Source: Phycisphaerales bacterium UBA2218 (GTDB lineage: Bacteria; Planctomycetota; Phycisphaerae; Sedimentisphaerales; Anaerobacaceae). Taken from it: a stretch of 17,404 nucleotides of DNA. The notes beneath the pieces were generated by a model that had not been told where the DNA came from, did not search any database, and worked only from the letters and a program-made list of their open reading frames with translations. The stretch's first letter is position 1. Each line of letters starts with the position of its first letter. Made by a program: the position numbers and the translations under genes. Shown here piece by piece: positions 14,456 through 17,404 of the stretch. The stretch spans positions 33,679-51,082 of the forward strand of contig DCUI01000063.1 of the NCBI GenBank assembly GCA_002327785.1, in the 5' to 3' direction.

Positions 14456-15736
14456 ATGCCTTTTAACGTATTTGGTCTTTCCGACCCACTGGTGCAAGGG
14501 ATTCTTGCGACCGGCTACACGGCCCCGACGGAGATTCAGTCCCGGGCCATTCCCGCCGCCGTGAGCGGCAAAGACATCATCGGCTGTGCCCAGACCGGAA
14601 CGGGCAAGACGGCCGCCTTCGTGCTGCCGATCCTCAATCGGCTCAGCCATGAGCCGCCCACCGACGTGGCGGCTCCCGAGCTCTCCAGGAGGTCGAAGGA
14701 CTCCAAGAGACCGATCCGATCGCTGATCCTCACCCCAACGCGCGAGCTGGCTGCCCAGGTTGAGCAGTCCATACGCGAATATGGGCGGTTTACGCCATTG
14801 CGGGCCGTGGCCATCTACGGCGGCGTGAAGATCAAAGGACAGTTCACGGCGCTGCGCCGCGGCGTGGATATCGTCGTGGCGACCCCCGGCCGGCTCATGG
14901 ATCATATGCGGCAGCAGACCATCGACCTGAAGCACGTCGAGGTGCTCGTCCTGGACGAGGCCGACCGCATGTTGGACATGGGCTTCATCCTGGACGTGCG
15001 GAAGATCATCTCCGCCCTGCCCACGCACCGCCAGACGATGCTCTTCTCGGCGACGATCTCGCCGGAGGTGCAGACACTCGCCGCGGGCATCCTGAAGGAC
15101 CCCGAGACGATCCAGATCGGCGTGCCGCGCAACCCTATCGAGACGATCACGCAACATTTCTATCCCGTCTACAAGACCGCCAAGATCGATCTGCTGCTGC
15201 ACATGCTCCGCCACGAGCAGATGGATTGCGTCCTGGTTTTCTCCCGGACCAAGCACGGGGCCGACAAGATCCACCGCAAGCTCGAACGGGCCGGCGTCAA
15301 GTCCGTCGCGATGCATTCCGACCGCAGCCAGTCGCAACGGCAACACGCCATGGACGGCTTCAAACGAGGCCAGTTCCAAGTCATGGTCGCCACGGACATC
15401 GCAGCTCGCGGGATCGATATCGAGGGCATCTCGCACGTCATCAACTTCGATGTGCCCGCCTACGCCGAGGACTACATCCACCGCATCGGCCGCACCGGAC
15501 GCGCCACCGCCATAGGCGACGCCATCACGTTTGTCGCGCCCGACGAGGAGAAGAACTTCCGGCAGATCGAGAAATTCATCAGCCGGGAATTCGAGTTCGA
15601 GACCTGTCCCGGATTCGACTGGGCGGCCCCCGCGATGCCCCGACCCAAACCCGTAGAGAAGCCCTCGCCACTGCACCGCGTCCGAAGGGCCGGCGGCGGA
15701 AGAAGATTACGCGCGGGCCTGCGCCGACGACGATAA
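14456..15736 (+). CDS. DEAD-box RNA helicase, RhlE-like
   Basis: A 426-residue ATP-dependent RNA helicase, probably in ribosome biogenesis or RNA turnover. All core motifs are present: upstream aromatic F6 and Q motif GYTAPTEIQ (20-28), Walker A AQTGTGKT (45-52), PTREL (94-98), TPGR (143-146), DEAD (167-170), SAT (198-200), ATDIAARGIDIE, and HRIGRTGR (342-349). The C-terminus is a short Arg-rich tail (RRAGGGRRLRAGLRRRR), as in RhlE-type proteins, suited to RNA binding. AAGGA stands 7 nt before the ATG at 14456. It lies 142 bp after fusA on the same strand, with an inverted repeat between. A one-base shift near 15665 would give a different basic tail (RPKGRRRKK), so the exact end is slightly uncertain. 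Confidence 0.95.
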   Translation: MPFNVFGLSDPLVQGILATGYTAPTEIQSRAIPAAVSGKDIIGCAQTGTGKTAAFVLPILNRLSHEPPTDVAAPELSRRSKDSKRPIRSLILTPTRELAAQVEQSIREYGRFTPLRAVAIYGGVKIKGQFTALRRGVDIVVATPGRLMDHMRQQTIDLKHVEVLVLDEADRMLDMGFILDVRKIISALPTHRQTMLFSATISPEVQTLAAGILKDPETIQIGVPRNPIETITQHFYPVYKTAKIDLLLHMLRHEQMDCVLVFSRTKHGADKIHRKLERAGVKSVAMHSDRSQSQRQHAMDGFKRGQFQVMVATDIAARGIDIEGISHVINFDVPAYAEDYIHRIGRTGRATAIGDAITFVAPDEEKNFRQIEKFISREFEFETCPGFDWAAPAMPRPKPVEKPSPLHRVRRAGGGRRLRAGLRRRR

Positions 15737-15936
15737 GGCCGTGCCGGCCGTTGCCGCGGCTCTGGCACAGCACCCATTTCGCCACTGGACCCGATGAACT
15801 CGGAAGAAGCATGTGCCTTCCTCATGTTTTGCGGCTCGTCTGGTTTCTGCGTACTTCCCTTTGCCCTGGGGTCGGGCTCCCAAATGCGATTTCTCATGTT
15901 TGGGGTCCCGTTTTGCGCTTTGGGCCAATAGCATGG
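15737..15936. other. intergenic stretch, weak internal similarity only
   Basis: After the helicase there is no supported gene up to the DUF2971 protein at 16108. The phrase ctcatgttt occurs twice (15821-15829 and 15893-15901), followed in both cases by G/T-rich sequence including a ttttgcg. This hints at a degenerate repeat but is weak. No terminator with a T-run is visible for the helicase. Confidence 0.35.
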
Positions 15937-15996
15937 CAAATCCGAAGCACCAAATCCCAAATCCCAAACAAATCCAAAGCCCCAAATCCGAATGAC
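15937..15996. repeat. CAAATCC-rich degenerate repeat tract
   Basis: The heptamer CAAATCC occurs five times in 53 bp, at 15937, 15951, 15958, 15969 and 15983. It is separated by short C- and A-rich linkers and ends with gaatgac. Tracts of this look (CAAATCCCAAATCCC...) recur in intergenic regions of some planctomycete and related genomes. They are likely a dispersed repeat family of unknown function. The strong base bias sets it apart from the surrounding GC-rich coding DNA. Confidence 0.6.
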
Positions 15997-16107
15997 AGAA
16001 GCGCTGTCGCCGTCCGGAAAGTCCGTTTTAAGGTCCAGGGCTGAAATGGCCGATATGGGGATGGATGGAGGTCTATCAGTATCCGGGCAGTCAGGGAGCA
16101 AAACCGC

Positions 16108-16962
16108 ATGTGTTATGCGTACCACTACACGACTGAAGAGGGATTCAAAGGAATCATCGAGAGCCAAGAGCTTTGGGCGACGAGCATCTATTGTCTCAAC
16201 GATTGGACCGAATTCGAGTATGGGAAAGATGCACTGATAGAGAGTGCGAGGGTGCTGCTAAAGAACGGCGATGCAGCCGATGCTGCCGCACAACTGCTCT
16301 CGTATCTGTATGACGTGCGCCCACCGCTCTATGTGTGCTCGTTCTCGACGGCTGGCGGCGGCGACGACCTCAGTCAGTGGCGGGCGTATTGTCCCAGGGG
16401 CGGCTATGCAATCGGCTTTCCAATTGCCAAGCTGTACCAACATATGGAACGTACGGGTATGGGCAGTTGGGGCATGATGGAGTGTGAATATGGCACAGTA
16501 GGCGCTGGCAACTTCGTCGAAGGCCTTGTGAGGATCATGGAAGAGATCTTCAAGATGGCTGGCGGAGCCAAAGGATTCCGTGCACAGTTTCCGTTCAACG
16601 ATCCCGACAAGGATGGTTTGCTGGCCCAGATCCTGAAGGTCATCGCAAAGTACAAGCATGAAGCGTTCCGCGCGGAGCGAGAGTGGCGTTTGGTGTATCG
16701 CTTGACGCATGGAAACCGCCCGAGATTCAGGATGGCCGGCGGCACCTTGATTCCCTACATAGCCTTCAGCCTCAAGAGTGAGGACCTCTGGAGGCAAGCC
16801 CAGATCGTTATGAGCCCGTGTCTGCCTGATGCGGCAGCGCTCAGACAGGAAACCGCGAGGGCGTTCCTCGAAGGCGAACTCTCCAGACACAGCCTGCCGA
16901 CCGACTGCGCGAGAAGCATTCGGCTTTCGGAGACGCCATATCGCACATCCACGCCCGGCTGA
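16108..16962 (+). CDS. DUF2971 family protein
   Basis: A 284-residue cytoplasmic-type protein with no signal peptide or membrane segment. The family pattern is clear: YHYTTEEGFKGIIES at the N-terminus (H6), LNDWTEFEYG (30-39), the central YVCSFSTAGG...LSQWRAY (SQWR 89-92) with GGYAIGF, and AEREWRLVYR (REWR 191-194), followed by IPYIAF. Function of DUF2971 is not established. The HYT start and late conserved glutamate are loosely reminiscent of ADP-ribosyltransferase-like DarT proteins, but that is speculation. GGGAG stands about 11 nt before the ATG at 16108. It is followed after 62 bp by a short TIGR02391-like gene on the same strand. Base composition looks lower in GC than fusA and the helicase, fitting an accessory gene. 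Confidence 0.85.
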   Translation: MCYAYHYTTEEGFKGIIESQELWATSIYCLNDWTEFEYGKDALIESARVLLKNGDAADAAAQLLSYLYDVRPPLYVCSFSTAGGGDDLSQWRAYCPRGGYAIGFPIAKLYQHMERTGMGSWGMMECEYGTVGAGNFVEGLVRIMEEIFKMAGGAKGFRAQFPFNDPDKDGLLAQILKVIAKYKHEAFRAEREWRLVYRLTHGNRPRFRMAGGTLIPYIAFSLKSEDLWRQAQIVMSPCLPDAAALRQETARAFLEGELSRHSLPTDCARSIRLSETPYRTSTPG

Positions 16963-17024
16963 TCTGCCCTTTGTTGGAGGCAAGGCCCGCGTGATTCGGA
17001 TCAGCCCAAATGAGAGAGGTAACG

Positions 17025-17276
17025 ATGGCTACAGCACTCCACCATCTTGTTCACGAGCAGCCACAGGTGCTTCTCGCCATGGAGCCGGAGGAACTGGCCG
17101 GTCCTGTCCTCCAGTGGCTTGTCGGAAAGGAAAGGGCACCCAAGGAGACAGTACAGACACGGGACAATTTTCTCTCACAATTCAAGACTGGGTCCGTTGA
17201 TATTCGCAAAGCACTTGTGGAGGCATGGGTATGGCTGGAGCGAGAAGGGTGTATTGCACGAATGGCACTGCCGTGA
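17025..17276 (+). CDS. short protein like the N-terminal part of TIGR02391 (Ymh) family
   Basis: An 83-residue soluble protein. ATG at 17025 is chosen because AGAGAGG lies 5 nt upstream; an ATG at 17010 is in frame but has no such site. It reads LVHEQPQVLLAMEPEELAGP, then LQWLVG, a variable stretch with RDNFLSQF, and ends IRKALVEAWVWLEREGCIAR. This combination of a P-x-ELA helix, an R-x-NF segment and an ALxEAWxWLERExLIA helix resembles the N-terminal domain that precedes the TIGR02391 domain. Here the protein stops where the full family would continue. It is either a one-domain member or a truncated gene. Reading past the TGA in any frame gives no recognisable continuation. Its neighbour is the DUF2971 gene. 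Function is unknown. Confidence 0.6.
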   Translation: MATALHHLVHEQPQVLLAMEPEELAGPVLQWLVGKERAPKETVQTRDNFLSQFKTGSVDIRKALVEAWVWLEREGCIARMALP

Positions 17277-17404
17277 TCGTGGGTGGCGCAGAGCCCTGGC
17301 GGGGGCGTCGAGGCGGTGGTGCCGATTGCCGTCGTGTGTGAAAATCTTGCTCCGCGCCGTCACATCGATATCATGATTATGGCCTTCCTTGGCCGATAGA
17401 TTCT
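17277..17404. other. right edge, no gene recognised
   Basis: The last 128 bases are GC-rich at first and then AT-richer. No frame with a ribosome-binding site and recognisable sequence is visible on either strand. The sequence is too short to exclude the start of a gene beyond the window. Confidence 0.3.

Noticed and set aside
14375..15676. Minus-strand frame of 433 codons across the helicase
   Set aside because: It overlaps the complete DEAD-box motif set on the other strand and shows no family features.
15937..15996. CRISPR array
   Set aside because: The repeated unit is only 7 bp with irregular short linkers, unlike CRISPR repeats and spacers.

Overview
The window is GC-rich DNA that most likely comes from a planctomycete, probably of the Phycisphaerae/Sedimentisphaerales kind. 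This is inferred from gene content, not from a marker search. The pointers are a PEP-CTERM protein with an IPAPGAILL...GLVGWLRRRR tail, a stand-alone H-x-DG type pseudopilin, a Tat-exported Gfo/Idh/MocA oxidoreductase, a very large thioester alpha-2-macroglobulin, a GLUG-like surface protein, and an EF-G of the spirochaete/planctomycete/mitochondrial type.

Left part (1-3000), all on the minus strand: a NIPSNAP protein with a Tat-like leader, then a type II pseudopilin, then a Tat-type Gfo/Idh/MocA oxidoreductase that runs off the left edge. The first two are 37 bp apart. The oxidoreductase probably also has its own promoter. From 3184 to 3603 (plus strand) lies a decayed fragment of a phage/plasmid D5/P4-type primase-helicase. 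It has an in-frame TAG and has lost its ATPase core. From 3742 to 4305 (minus) is a small PEP-CTERM protein with a clear sigma70-like promoter. It is followed by an orphan PEP-CTERM tail remnant and a strong hairpin.

Centre (4752-11305), minus strand: a 1954-residue periplasmic alpha-2-macroglobulin with an intact CSEQ thioester motif. A short GLUG-like surface protein that seems to have lost its middle lies upstream on the same strand. The two could be co-transcribed. A divergent intergenic region of about 0.9 kb (11306-12216) follows. It holds outward promoters for both sides, several hairpins and a possible 27-residue zinc-knuckle peptide.

Right part (12217-17404), plus strand: fusA of the spdEFG1/mtEFG1 type with a good promoter and a leader of about 200 nt, then a RhlE-like DEAD-box helicase. 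Two repeat-like elements lie here: a 24-bp inverted repeat between fusA and the helicase, and a CAAATCC-rich tract after the helicase. The window ends with an accessory pair: a DUF2971 protein and a short protein resembling the N-terminal part of the TIGR02391 (Ymh) family. Their role is unknown, and a defence role is only a hypothesis.

I saw no rRNA, tRNA, CRISPR array, complete insertion sequence or replication origin. The best candidates for something unusual are the primase relic, the alpha-2-macroglobulin with its tyrosine-run/low-complexity candidate bait segment, and the DUF2971 plus TIGR02391-like pair. None amounts to a clearly new system.
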